Assembly (NCBI RefSeq): GCF_900198195.1
Contig: NZ_LT899436.1
Span: forward strand, 3,996,001-4,060,000
From: Tenacibaculum jejuense
GTDB taxonomy: Bacteria; Bacteroidota; Bacteroidia; Flavobacteriales; Flavobacteriaceae
Length of the DNA: 64,000 nucleotides
Direction: 5' to 3'
Below are positions 9,540 to 17,835 of the stretch, in pieces. A program made the position numbers and the translations under genes. Under the pieces are notes generated by a model that had not been told where the DNA came from, searched no databases, and worked only from the letters and a program-made list of their open reading frames with translations. Position 1 is the stretch's first letter. The number at the start of each line of letters is the position of its first letter.

Positions 9540-9547
9540 CAAACATA
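9540..9547 (-). promoter_or_regulatory. -7 promoter element (TATGTTTG)
   Basis: On the minus strand TATGTTTG matches TAnnTTTG exactly and sits about 20 nt before the leader ORF. No good -33 TTTG is visible; the upstream region is T-rich. Confidence 0.5.
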
Positions 9548-9661
9548 GATAAAAAATAAATAGGTTGTATGTAAAAGACATATTTTGTTTTTAAATCTAT
9601 TTCTACTAACTTCGTTATAGTCATTACTATAAAGTAAGGCAAACACCAAATTTACTACGTT

Positions 9662-10072
9662 ATGAATAATGAAAAGCTTTTACATGTTTTAAAGCAACAT
9701 GCACACAATATAGAAGGGAATGAAGGTTACTGGAGCTTTCAAATTAATGAGATTGCTTTTATGTGTTTAACGGATAAACTTCATAATAGAATGCGAATTA
9801 TAGCTCCAATTACAGAAGCCGATGATCTTACTGATGCACAATTATCTTTATGCATGGAAGCTAACTTTCACACTACTTTAGATATTCGTTATGCAATTTC
9901 AGATGGAATTTTATGGTCGGCTTTTATACATCCATTAAAAGAATTGACAGAACATCAAATTGAAGATGCACTTTCTCAAGTGTATTCTAGTGTAAAAACT
10001 TTTGGTTCTACATATAGTAGTGGTTCTTTGAGTTTTTTAACTGAAGAAGAACGTAAATTTCGATTGAACTAA
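9662..10072 (+). CDS. YbjN-like / chaperone-fold small protein, unknown function
   Basis: This 136-residue soluble protein has no signal peptide. Its pattern (short N-terminal helix, a GYWSFQINEIAFMCLTDKL beta-hairpin, a LTDAQLSLCMEANFHTTLDIRYAISDGILWSAFIHPL core and a C-terminal helix) resembles the YbjN / type III chaperone-like fold, but I base this on appearance only. It is followed 30 nt later by a lipoprotein gene on the same strand and may be cotranscribed with it. The function is unknown. Confidence 0.75.
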   Translation: MNNEKLLHVLKQHAHNIEGNEGYWSFQINEIAFMCLTDKLHNRMRIIAPITEADDLTDAQLSLCMEANFHTTLDIRYAISDGILWSAFIHPLKELTEHQIEDALSQVYSSVKTFGSTYSSGSLSFLTEEERKFRLN

Positions 10073-10102
10073 TTACTACTTATTTATTTTTAGAATTTAC
10101 TT

Positions 10103-10705
10103 ATGAAGAAAGTTATCTTATTTCTTTTCTTATCTCTATTCTTGTCGTGTAACTCTGGAAAAAGAAAACCTTTAGGTGAGTCTGATTTTCAGCGTGAAAT
10201 GAACTCCAAATTTAAAGATGCTTCAACTTCCCCGTTAACCAAAAGTGGTTTACGAAAATTTAAAGGGTTAGCTTTTTTTCCTATTAATGAAAAATTTAAA
10301 GTTTCAGCAAAATTAACTAAAACTCCAAACGGAAAAGTATTTAACTTTCCTACAACTACTTCAGAAACTGTAAAATATAAAAAATACGGTATTATTCAAT
10401 TTTCAATAGATGGAAAAGATTTTGAATTAGATATTTACAAAGATCCAAATCCAAGAATTGATTATAAAAATCACTTATTTCTTCCTTTTTTAGATGAAAC
10501 TAACGGAAAAGGTTCTTATGGTGGTGGTCGTTTTATTGATGTTTTAACTACAGATATTAAAGAAGACGGAACCATTACTATAGATTTCAATAAAGCTTAT
10601 AATCCTTATTGTGCGTATAACAAACTGTACTCTTGCCCGATTACACCAAGAAACAATTCTTTAGCTATTGCTATTGAAGCTGGTGTGATGGACTATAAAA
10701 AGTAA
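10103..10705 (+). CDS. DUF1684 family lipoprotein
   Basis: This 200-residue protein has a lipoprotein signal (MKKVILFLFLSLFLSC, lipobox Cys16). The C-terminal half has the DUF1684 hallmark NKAYNPYCAYNKLYSCPITPRNNSLAIAIEAGV. No enzymatic activity is known for the family. It is probably anchored in the periplasm or outer membrane. The next lipoprotein gene starts 3 nt after its stop, so the two are very likely cotranscribed. Confidence 0.85.
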   Translation: MKKVILFLFLSLFLSCNSGKRKPLGESDFQREMNSKFKDASTSPLTKSGLRKFKGLAFFPINEKFKVSAKLTKTPNGKVFNFPTTTSETVKYKKYGIIQFSIDGKDFELDIYKDPNPRIDYKNHLFLPFLDETNGKGSYGGGRFIDVLTTDIKEDGTITIDFNKAYNPYCAYNKLYSCPITPRNNSLAIAIEAGVMDYKK

Positions 10706-10708
10706 AGT

Positions 10709-11434
10709 ATGAAAACCTATCAACTTACACTTTTTCTTATTTGCCTGTATTTCTTAACATCTTGTAAAAAAGATGAGTATATACAACTAAAACTTCCAAA
10801 AGAGAATTTAGAAATTCATTCTTTCGGTCTTGAACAAATGGGGAGAAAAGAGAACAAAATCATACTAAAAAACTCTAAAAGTTATAAAGAGTTAGAAAAA
10901 TATATTTCAGAATTAGATAGTTTAAAAACTACTGAAAGCATTAATTTTCAACCAAAATATACGATTGTAAGCGATAGTTTTAAACTTAGTCTTAATAATG
11001 AAAAATTAGGAATTGAATATTTAACTAAGGAAAAAAAACACATAAAACTTATTAAAGACATTCATTACGAAGAAGTTTTTTCTTTAAATTTTCTTGGTAG
11101 TGAAGCTAATGAATATAAAAAGTATGGAGATTTTTATGGAATTGGACGATTTAAAAAAGATACTTATCTTTTTTGTGGACTTGCACCTGATTCTGTAAAA
11201 TACTGGTATAAAAAAGGAGATTGGAAATTCTTAAACAAAGAAAAACAATTGGTTGCTGAAGGAACTTTTGATGTTTTTACAGATACAATTAAAGGTCATG
11301 GAGGTTGTTTTTATCCTTATAAATATTCTAAAATTGACACGAAAAAGTGGAAGTTTTATAATGGCGAACAAGAGCTAACTACTCCTTCTTTATCATTAAT
11401 CTACCAACTTGAAAAACTTAAAATAACAGATTAA
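10709..11434 (+). CDS. Lipoprotein, unknown function
   Basis: This 241-residue protein starts with a lipoprotein signal peptide (MKTYQLTLFLICLYFLTSC, Cys19). The C-terminal 100 residues contain two loosely repeated blocks (KYWYKKGDWKFLNKEKQLVAEG and TKKWKFYNGEQEL) that look like MORN / toxin-antitoxin YwqK-type repeats. It follows the DUF1684 gene with a 3-nt gap. I do not recognise a specific family. Confidence 0.7.
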   Translation: MKTYQLTLFLICLYFLTSCKKDEYIQLKLPKENLEIHSFGLEQMGRKENKIILKNSKSYKELEKYISELDSLKTTESINFQPKYTIVSDSFKLSLNNEKLGIEYLTKEKKHIKLIKDIHYEEVFSLNFLGSEANEYKKYGDFYGIGRFKKDTYLFCGLAPDSVKYWYKKGDWKFLNKEKQLVAEGTFDVFTDTIKGHGGCFYPYKYSKIDTKKWKFYNGEQELTTPSLSLIYQLEKLKITD

Positions 11435-11647
11435 ATAAATCGTTATTTTTCTATAAACAATATTTCATATTATTGTTAAGCACAATTACCACAATCACCT
11501 TTAACAATTAACTGATTCACAAAAAAGTACATCTCAAAACTCCAACTACACAACTCCTTTTATCTTAATACTTATTTAATAATCAGTATGTTTTTTCATC
11601 ACATTATGAAAGTAGTTTTGATGCTATTAACCTCAAAATTTATACTC

Positions 11648-12445
11648 ATGAAAAAACATTTCAAACTTTTAGCTTTTACAATCTTATCAGCACTTTTTAT
11701 AATAAGTTGTAATGATGAAAATAATACTCCAGAAGCTGAAGCAATTGGACTAGAACAGCAAGAAGAACAAATTTTCTCTGGTGAAAAAACAATCAATGAG
11801 CATTTAGTAAACTATAAAGTAGTTGCAAAAAATGAGTTTATTTTTACAGCTACTGTATTAATCGATCATCTTACATTGGAAGCTTCTGTAAACTATCAAG
11901 ATCAATCTATAGATTTTGATGGAAAAGATGCTGTATTGACTTTAGATCAAAAAGAAACTTTATTGGATTTAGGAAAAGAAATTTCTAAATACTTATTTAA
12001 AGGAGAAACTACAGATCAGTTTTCAATGGCTGAATACACTTTATTACGTTTATTAGAATATTGGGCAAAATCTCCAACAGGATACCCACATAAAAAAACA
12101 CGTGTTACTTCTCAAATAAATGAAGATCAAACATTAAAAAATAGAGACGAAGGAATTACTTGTATTAGAAAAAACACTTTTGTAACTGCAGAATATGATG
12201 ACGACCGTGGAAATATTCGTGAATCTATTTTAGTAAATGGTGAACGTTGTATTGGTCGTTGTGGTTCTGGTTGTGGTTCATTTTTTACTGTTGCTAGTGC
12301 TTGGACAAAAGATTGTTTAGATCATGATAGATGTGGTCGCGTTAACGGAAGTAGTACCAATCCTTTTGATAGTGAATGTGGTGATGAATACAGAGAAGCT
12401 GCTGACGATTATTTATTCGGAGTAATTCGAGGATGTAGAGGATAA
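11648..12445 (+). CDS. Lipoprotein with Cys-rich phospholipase A2-like C-terminus
   Basis: I place the start at the ATG at 11648, which gives a clean lipoprotein signal (MKKHFKLLAFTILSALFIISC). An in-frame ATG at 11588 would add 20 residues ahead of the signal. The protein is then 265 residues. The last 60 residues are Cys-rich and contain GRCGSGCGSF ... TKDCLDHDRCG, whose CxxHDxC core matches the catalytic His-Asp/Ca-binding pattern of secreted phospholipase A2-like domains. The N-terminal 150 residues are unassigned. It could be a surface-exposed lipase or toxin. The His-Asp pair is visible, but activity is inferred. It ends before a strong bidirectional terminator. Confidence 0.75.
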   Translation: MKKHFKLLAFTILSALFIISCNDENNTPEAEAIGLEQQEEQIFSGEKTINEHLVNYKVVAKNEFIFTATVLIDHLTLEASVNYQDQSIDFDGKDAVLTLDQKETLLDLGKEISKYLFKGETTDQFSMAEYTLLRLLEYWAKSPTGYPHKKTRVTSQINEDQTLKNRDEGITCIRKNTFVTAEYDDDRGNIRESILVNGERCIGRCGSGCGSFFTVASAWTKDCLDHDRCGRVNGSSTNPFDSECGDEYREAADDYLFGVIRGCRG

Positions 12446-12456
12446 ACTAACAAATA

Positions 12457-12486
12457 AAAACCCCACTTTTTAAAAAGTGGGGTTTT
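12457..12486. terminator. Bidirectional intrinsic terminator
   Basis: A perfect stem (AAAACCCCACTTTT with its complement) has an A-run before and a T-run after it. It lies between the convergent genes ending at 12445 and 12493. Confidence 0.92.
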
Positions 12487-12492
12487 ATTATT

Positions 12493-13194
12493 TTAAGCAT
12501 CAAAAGATAATTCTTGAGCGATATCTTCTTCTATTGCTTTCTCTAATCTTTCTAAAGTTTCTTTACGAACTTTTAGCTTTGTATCTCTATGTGCTTTTTT
12601 ATTTAACTTGCCGAACATTTGTGCCACTTTAGTTGCTGTTGGTAATAAATGCTCTTGAGGTACAATTTTATCTAAGAATCCAGCTGTTACAGCATCTTCA
12701 GGATTATACATTTCTGCATTAGCTACACTTCTTTGGAAATATACTGGAGTTAATTTTCCTCTAGCTATTTCAACACCAGCGTTGTGCATCGTCATTCCGA
12801 TCATTACTTCATTTAACCCGATTTTGAAATCTCCCGCAACTCCTAATCTATAATCAGCAGATAATAATAAGAACGCTCCTTTCGCTACGGCATGACCTCC
12901 ACAAGCTACAATAACAGGATAAGGAAAAGACAATAAACGAAGTGAAAGTTTAGAACCTTTAGTTACCAATTCTTTTGCAGCGTCTGGAGATTTAGTCATT
13001 ACTTTTAAATCAAAACCACCAGATAAAATACCATCTTGCCCAGCAATAATGACTACTCTTTCTTCTTGTTCTACTTTATCTAAATAAGTATTTAACTCAT
13101 CGATAACTTCATGAGAAATCGCATTTACTTTTCCATTTGCAATTTTTAAAATTGCATAATTTGCTTCTGTACTATAGTGTACTACATTACTCAT
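12493..13194 (-). CDS. Enoyl-CoA hydratase/isomerase (crotonase) family protein
   Basis: This 233-residue protein has the crotonase fold signature. The oxyanion-hole segments appear as GILSGGFDLKVM (about 54-66) and CGGHAVAKGAFLLLSADYRLG (about 97-118). The usual family length is about 260 residues, so it is slightly short at the N-terminus. It could hydrate or isomerise a CoA ester in fatty-acid or amino-acid degradation; the substrate is unknown. Its ATG overlaps the stop of crcB by 4 nt (ATGA), so the two are translationally coupled. Confidence 0.85.
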   Translation of the reverse strand: MSNVVHYSTEANYAILKIANGKVNAISHEVIDELNTYLDKVEQEERVVIIAGQDGILSGGFDLKVMTKSPDAAKELVTKGSKLSLRLLSFPYPVIVACGGHAVAKGAFLLLSADYRLGVAGDFKIGLNEVMIGMTMHNAGVEIARGKLTPVYFQRSVANAEMYNPEDAVTAGFLDKIVPQEHLLPTATKVAQMFGKLNKKAHRDTKLKVRKETLERLEKAIEEDIAQELSFDA

Positions 13195-13565
13195 ATGATA
13201 TATTTTATTAAATAAATTCCTAAAAACACAGCTAAAAAGCCTAACACGAAACTAGCTATTGTATACAATGCAAAAGAAATAAAGTCTCCTGATTTTAAAA
13301 ACACATGATTTTCATAAGCGAAGGTTGAAAATGTTGTAAATCCACCACAAAAACCAGTGGCTAATAATAATGAGTGATTTTGAGTTACTATTTCATTTTT
13401 TGCAGCTAAACCTAAAATAAAGCCTATAAGTAAGCTTCCTAAAATATTAGCTAAAAAAGTACCTAAAGGAATACCAGTTTCTGAATTATTTAAAGCTTTA
13501 CCTAAAAGAAATCGTAAAACACTTCCAAAACCTCCTCCAATAAATACTAAGAATAACTGTTTCAT
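13191..13565 (-). CDS. crcB: Fluoride ion channel CrcB/Fluc
   Basis: This 124-residue protein with four transmembrane segments is a Fluc/CrcB fluoride channel. Diagnostic motifs are GGGFGSVLRFLLG at the N-terminus, GTFLANILGS (the Asn of TM2) and TGFCGGFTTFSTFAYE (the Na+-site and Phe-box region). It exports fluoride as a dual-topology dimer and protects enolase and pyrophosphatase. No fluoride riboswitch is recognisable upstream, where the terminator of the previous gene lies. It is coupled to the crotonase gene downstream. Confidence 0.93.
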   Translation of the reverse strand: MKQLFLVFIGGGFGSVLRFLLGKALNNSETGIPLGTFLANILGSLLIGFILGLAAKNEIVTQNHSLLLATGFCGGFTTFSTFAYENHVFLKSGDFISFALYTIASFVLGFLAVFLGIYLIKYII

Positions 13566-13583
13566 GATTCACGAAAATAAGAA

Positions 13584-13605
13584 AACCTCACAGTTCTGCG
13601 AGGTT
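13584..13605 (-). terminator. Intrinsic terminator
   Basis: A stem AACCTC-CAG / CTG-GAGGTT with one internal mismatch is followed on the minus strand by TTTTCTTATTTT. It ends the transcript of the SRPBCC/GyrI gene before crcB. Confidence 0.75.
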
Positions 13606-13629
13606 CTTCTTCTATTAATTTTATGTTGT

Positions 13630-14646
13630 TTATTCTACTAAATAATAAATATCCGTTTGAATGTCATGCTCTTTTACTTTTGAAGGATCGTTAACATACA
13701 GCTCATATAACGGATATTTAGGTGTTAACTTATTTTCCTTGATGTATGCTCCTAATTTTTTATGTGCTTCAACATCACCAATTCCATACGCTCCACATTT
13801 TGTTAAAGTGACATACTTTCCACCAGAAACTGTGATTTTATCCATTCCTTCAGCTGCAGGAATATCTTTGTTTAGTAATAAGCCAATATGAAAATCTGCT
13901 TCTCCTGTTTTTTCATCCCATTTATGATACAAACCACCAGGAATATAATCTCCTTCTTTTAACCCAGATTTAGCAGCATAGATTCCTGCTTTAGGCAAGG
14001 CTTCCATAAACGCCTTTTGCATAGCATTTTCGTCTATTTTCATTTTATAATGAAAACCAATAAATGATTTATCTTCATGCGATATCGTTCTTATTTCTCC
14101 TAAACGAAAAGGATCTGGCATTAATGTAACTACTTCATCTAAATTATTTAATCCATTTTCTAACATCGGACCTAACATATTGTCCCAACCTCCACTGATT
14201 GCAGAAATCATCTTGAAAAAGAAAGGAGCTTTATCATCTTTCATAGTCCAAGTTACTTTGGTTGATCCTTTTACCTCTTCAAAATTCCATAGGATTTCAC
14301 CAGGGTCATTATCGCCAAATTTGATTTCTTGTGTAATTGATTTGTTTGTTTCTAAGGCAATAGTTTTCATACTTCCTGGACCATCTTTACTTGTCCAGCT
14401 GTCACTTGCTCCAACTCCAACGGTTTTGTCACCGTAAGTAACAACTATTGTAGAATCTTTATCGTGCCACGGGCCCCATTTTTCCCAAGTTTTGAGATCG
14501 TTTACCGTGTTAAATATTTTACTAATAGGTTGATGAATGACTTTAGATCGATTTATATTATAATCAGAAGGTTGTACTGTAACATACAATAAACTGATTA
14601 ACACTAAAGCTAGTAAAAGTAATAAGATGTATTTTAAGACTTTCAT
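13630..14646 (-). CDS. Membrane-anchored SRPBCC plus GyrI-like effector-binding protein
   Basis: This 338-residue protein has an N-terminal hydrophobic anchor (residues 4-24). An SRPBCC/START-like domain follows (about 28-175, with NRSKVIHQPISKIFNTVNDLKTWEKWGPW), then a GyrI/SOUL-like small-molecule-binding domain (about 182-337, ending QTDIYYLVE). Both domains bind hydrophobic ligands in related families. No DNA-binding domain is fused, so it is not itself an AraC regulator. The function is unknown. A terminator follows it. Confidence 0.82.
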   Translation of the reverse strand: MKVLKYILLLLLALVLISLLYVTVQPSDYNINRSKVIHQPISKIFNTVNDLKTWEKWGPWHDKDSTIVVTYGDKTVGVGASDSWTSKDGPGSMKTIALETNKSITQEIKFGDNDPGEILWNFEEVKGSTKVTWTMKDDKAPFFFKMISAISGGWDNMLGPMLENGLNNLDEVVTLMPDPFRLGEIRTISHEDKSFIGFHYKMKIDENAMQKAFMEALPKAGIYAAKSGLKEGDYIPGGLYHKWDEKTGEADFHIGLLLNKDIPAAEGMDKITVSGGKYVTLTKCGAYGIGDVEAHKKLGAYIKENKLTPKYPLYELYVNDPSKVKEHDIQTDIYYLVE

Positions 14647-14696
14647 AGTATAAAGTTTTGATTAACAGCTCTTAAATATAAGAATTTAGCTGAAAA

Positions 14697-15692
14697 TTAA
14701 AATTTTATTTCATCCACGTCTCTCCATTTCTTCTTGTTTGTAATTACTCCTTTTTCTACAATAATGATACCTGGATTGGCTCTAATTGCAGTTTTGATTG
14801 CTTTCTCATCACAACTTCCAAAAGTATATGGTAAGTTATATTCTTTAATGAAAGCATCTAATTTTTCTGTATTCTCTTCATAAATAACATCTGCCATCAT
14901 AATATCAGACGTTAATACATAAATTTCGTATCCGTTCTGCTTTGCTTTTGCTGCAACTTCAGAAATAGATTTTAATCCTTCTTTGTTTACCTTTTCTAAG
15001 GTAGTCATCAAGATTAACATTGCTTTTTCTTTCGTTAACATATCCTCTAAAACATCACCATCAACAGTACTAATTTCAAAATCATGAATCTTAGGATCTT
15101 CTCCGTTCGGTCCAAAAGACATTCCTTCGGCAATATTCGTTCCAATAGCGTAAGCTCTAAAATCTATAATTGGTAAATGTTGCAACACATAATAAGCGAT
15201 AAATGACGAAATAACCAATGATCCTAATGTTGCGTAAGATGCTATTTTATTTGAAATTAAAGGCTTTATGTGTTTTACTCCAATAATTAAGATGACTATG
15301 AATACCATAAATACGATATTCTTATAAAATGTTTCTTTAGGTGTTAATTTAATTGCATCTCCAAAACAACCACAATCTGTTACTTTATTGTATGCGTAGG
15401 AATACCAAGTTAAAAACAAGAAAATTAAATTAATACCAAATAAGCTCCAAACTGTAAATTTTGATTTATAACCTACCAAAAGCATTACACCCAAAACTAA
15501 TTCTGTAATGATTAATAATATTGAAAAAGCTAAAGCAACAGGTATTAAAAACTCAAGGTTTAATACATCTGCACTAAAATATTCTTCGAATTTGTACTTA
15601 GATCCTACTGGGTCTACTAATTTTACAAATCCAGAATAAATAAATAATAATCCAACAAGAACTCTTGAAATGTGTGTCAATATTTTTAACAT
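14697..15692 (-). CDS. DoxX/MauE-like membrane protein with thioredoxin-like C-terminus
   Basis: I choose the ATG at 15692 (MLKILTHISRVLVG), just before the first membrane helix. A start 30 nt upstream would overlap the DUF1599 gene. The resulting 331-residue protein has four DoxX/MauE-type transmembrane helices with a conserved Cys pair (DCGCFGD), a fifth helix, and a soluble C-terminal domain of thioredoxin-like character (about 185-331). This architecture is common in Bacteroidetes, where it is thought to act in quinone-linked thiol redox chemistry. The gene follows DUF1599 with a 13-nt gap and is probably cotranscribed. Confidence 0.83.
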   Translation of the reverse strand: MLKILTHISRVLVGLLFIYSGFVKLVDPVGSKYKFEEYFSADVLNLEFLIPVALAFSILLIITELVLGVMLLVGYKSKFTVWSLFGINLIFLFLTWYSYAYNKVTDCGCFGDAIKLTPKETFYKNIVFMVFIVILIIGVKHIKPLISNKIASYATLGSLVISSFIAYYVLQHLPIIDFRAYAIGTNIAEGMSFGPNGEDPKIHDFEISTVDGDVLEDMLTKEKAMLILMTTLEKVNKEGLKSISEVAAKAKQNGYEIYVLTSDIMMADVIYEENTEKLDAFIKEYNLPYTFGSCDEKAIKTAIRANPGIIIVEKGVITNKKKWRDVDEIKF

Positions 15693-15705
15693 GGTTATAG
15701 GGATT

Positions 15706-16251
15706 TTATGATGTCGCTTCATTGAAGTGAATCATCGCAAATACAGCATAATTTATCATATCCTGATAATTTGCATCAATTCCTTCAGAAACTAATGTTT
15801 TACCTTTATTATCTTCTATTTGTTTTACTCGTAATAACTTTTGTAAAATTAAATCTGTTAAAGAAGAAACTCGCATATCTCGCCACGCTTCACCATAATC
15901 ATGGTTTTTCTTCTCCATTAATTCCTTCGTTATTTTAATGTATTTATCATACAAGACTGTTGCTTCTTCCGTAGATAAATCTGGCTGTTCTACAACGCCT
16001 AAATCTAGCTGAACTAAAGCCATGACAGAATAATTAATTATTCCAATAAACTCAGATCTTTCACCTTCATCTACCTTTCTAACTTCATTTTCTTGCAACT
16101 GACGAATACGTTGCGCTTTAATAAAAATTTGATCTGTTAACGATGGTAAGCGTAAAATTCTCCATGCGCTACCATAATCTTTCATCTTATTTACAAATAA
16201 GTTTCGGCATTCATTTACAACCGAATCGTACTGCTCTGAGGTATTATGCAT
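15706..16251 (-). CDS. DUF1599 protein (tandem nucleotide-modification-associated domain)
   Basis: This 181-residue cytoplasmic protein consists of two similar halves. Residues about 10-85 contain LFVNKMKDYGSAWRILRLPSLTDQI and residues about 105-175 contain LMEKKNHDYGEAWRDMRVSSLTDLI. The duplicated DYGxAWR...SLTDxI motif is the DUF1599 signature. The domain is linked by comparative work to nucleotide modification, but the biochemistry is not known to me. It is divergent from folP across a 100-nt region with a perfect 12-bp inverted repeat. Confidence 0.9.
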   Translation of the reverse strand: MHNTSEQYDSVVNECRNLFVNKMKDYGSAWRILRLPSLTDQIFIKAQRIRQLQENEVRKVDEGERSEFIGIINYSVMALVQLDLGVVEQPDLSTEEATVLYDKYIKITKELMEKKNHDYGEAWRDMRVSSLTDLILQKLLRVKQIEDNKGKTLVSEGIDANYQDMINYAVFAMIHFNEATS

Positions 16252-16271
16252 TTTATATATTCAGAAAAAAC

Positions 16272-16317
16272 TACGTAAAAATAGCAAATCAATTAGGTTT
16301 TCAGTTATTTTTACGTA
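16272..16317. promoter_or_regulatory. Inverted repeat between divergent DUF1599 and folP
   Basis: TACGTAAAAATA (16272-16283) is perfectly repeated in inverse orientation at 16306-16317. Each arm contains TATTTTTAC facing its own gene, so the arms may hold the two -7 elements of symmetrical divergent promoters, or a shared operator. Confidence 0.5.
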
Positions 16318-16351
16318 AAAATTTGTACCAGTAACCAGTAAAAAGGTATCA

Positions 16352-17173
16352 ATGACAATTAATTGCAAAGGCACACTTATCGATTTATCTTCTCCTAAAG
16401 TAATGGGGATCTTAAATATTACACCAGATTCATTCTATGATGGAGGAAAATATAAAAGTGATATAAGTATTTTAAACCAAACAAATAAAATGCTTACAGA
16501 TGGAGCTACTTTTATTGATGTTGGAGCATATTCTTCTAGACCTGGAGCTCAACATATTTCAGAAGAAGAAGAGTTAAAACGTATTGTTCCTATAATTGAA
16601 TTGTTGCTAAAAAACTTCCCTGAAATTACTATCTCCGTTGATACTTTTAGAAGCAAAGTTGCAGAAGAAACAATTGTAGCGGGAGCTAGTCTTATCAACG
16701 ATATTTCTGGAGGAAATATGGATAATAAAATGTATAGCACAGTAGCCAAATTACAAGTTCCTTACATTTTGATGCATATGCAAGGTACACCTCAGAACAT
16801 GCAAAAAAATCCTACTTACAATAATATCATAACTGATTTAATTTCTTTTTTTGCTGAAAAGATTTTTGAACTACGTAAACTAAAACTAAACGATGTAATT
16901 ATTGATGTTGGTTTTGGGTTTGGAAAAACAATTGATCATAATTATCAACTTTTAAAAGATCTCGACCTTTTTAAAAATTTAGATGTTCCTGTTTTAACTG
17001 GAGTTTCAAGAAAGTCCATGTTGTATAAACTTTTAAATATTACTCCACAAGAAGCTTTAAATGCTACTACTGCCGCTAATACTATTGCTTTATTAAATGG
17101 GTCAAATATTCTTCGTGTTCACGATGTAAAAGAAGCTGTAGAAGCTATTAAAATTGTTGAACTCGTTAAATAA
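16352..17173 (+). CDS. folP: Dihydropteroate synthase
   Basis: This 273-residue TIM-barrel enzyme condenses para-aminobenzoate with dihydropterin pyrophosphate in folate synthesis. The family motifs are present: VMGILNITPDSFYDGGKY (about 18-35), SRPGAQ in the substrate loop, ISVDTFRS (pterin-binding Asp), NDISGG, and GFGFGKT plus GVSRKS near the C-terminus. The length is normal. In related flavobacteria I would expect cdaA directly downstream; here 1.8 kb with three other genes lies between. Confidence 0.95.
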   Translation: MTINCKGTLIDLSSPKVMGILNITPDSFYDGGKYKSDISILNQTNKMLTDGATFIDVGAYSSRPGAQHISEEEELKRIVPIIELLLKNFPEITISVDTFRSKVAEETIVAGASLINDISGGNMDNKMYSTVAKLQVPYILMHMQGTPQNMQKNPTYNNIITDLISFFAEKIFELRKLKLNDVIIDVGFGFGKTIDHNYQLLKDLDLFKNLDVPVLTGVSRKSMLYKLLNITPQEALNATTAANTIALLNGSNILRVHDVKEAVEAIKIVELVK

Positions 17174-17176
17174 TCT

Positions 17177-17716
17177 ATGAAGAAAAGGTATTATTTATTA
17201 TTAATACTACTTCTTTATCTTTTTAAAGGCATAATTTACAGAAGCTTATTCTCTTACAAAAAAGTAAAAAACAGAGCGAACATTACACTAACTGATAAAA
17301 AAGTAATTGCACAAATAAATTCAATTGCCAACACAGAAAAAAATACTCTTGATAAGATTATAACTAACTGTAATAAGATTACCAGTAACTCTTTAAGTTT
17401 TACATTTGATAAAGTTTCTTCTAATCCCAATGATATAATTAATCATAAAAAAGCAAATTGTATCGGATATGCTGCCTTATATTGTTCTGTTGGAAATTAT
17501 ATGCTTAAGCAACAAAAGTTAGATCATCTTTATCAATTTAAACATTATGTTGCACATATTTATTTTCTAAACCAGAACATTCATACTTTTTTAAAAGATC
17601 CTTTCTTCAAAGATCATGATATTGTAACTGTTTTAGACTATTCTACTCACAAACAAACATATATTGATCCAAGTTTATATGATTACAGTGGAATAAAAAC
17701 AGTGAACTCTCTATAA
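17177..17716 (+). CDS. Transglutaminase-like (Cys-His-Asp) membrane-anchored protein
   Basis: This 179-residue protein has an N-terminal membrane segment (about 4-20). A predicted papain/transglutaminase-like triad is visible in order: Cys in KANCIGYAALYC (about residue 94), His in FKHYVAHIYFL (about 126) and Asp in TYIDPSLYDY (about 163). This arrangement matches the transglutaminase-core superfamily (protease, peptidase or structural). The gene starts 3 nt after folP and is probably cotranscribed with it. The enzymatic activity is inferred from the motif order only. Confidence 0.65.
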   Translation: MKKRYYLLLILLLYLFKGIIYRSLFSYKKVKNRANITLTDKKVIAQINSIANTEKNTLDKIITNCNKITSNSLSFTFDKVSSNPNDIINHKKANCIGYAALYCSVGNYMLKQQKLDHLYQFKHYVAHIYFLNQNIHTFLKDPFFKDHDIVTVLDYSTHKQTYIDPSLYDYSGIKTVNSL

Positions 17717-17835
17717 TTTTTAGACTTTAAAAACATAAATAAAAACGGCATCGTTTTTGCAAATGTCTCCTCATACCAAAAATTGCCTAGTAGCCAAACT
17801 TTTAAACTATTTATTAATTTTAAAAACTACTAATT

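Noticed and set aside
13566-13629. Fluoride riboswitch before crcB
   Set aside because: The gap is only 64 nt and is filled by the terminator of the previous gene. The riboswitch core is not recognisable.
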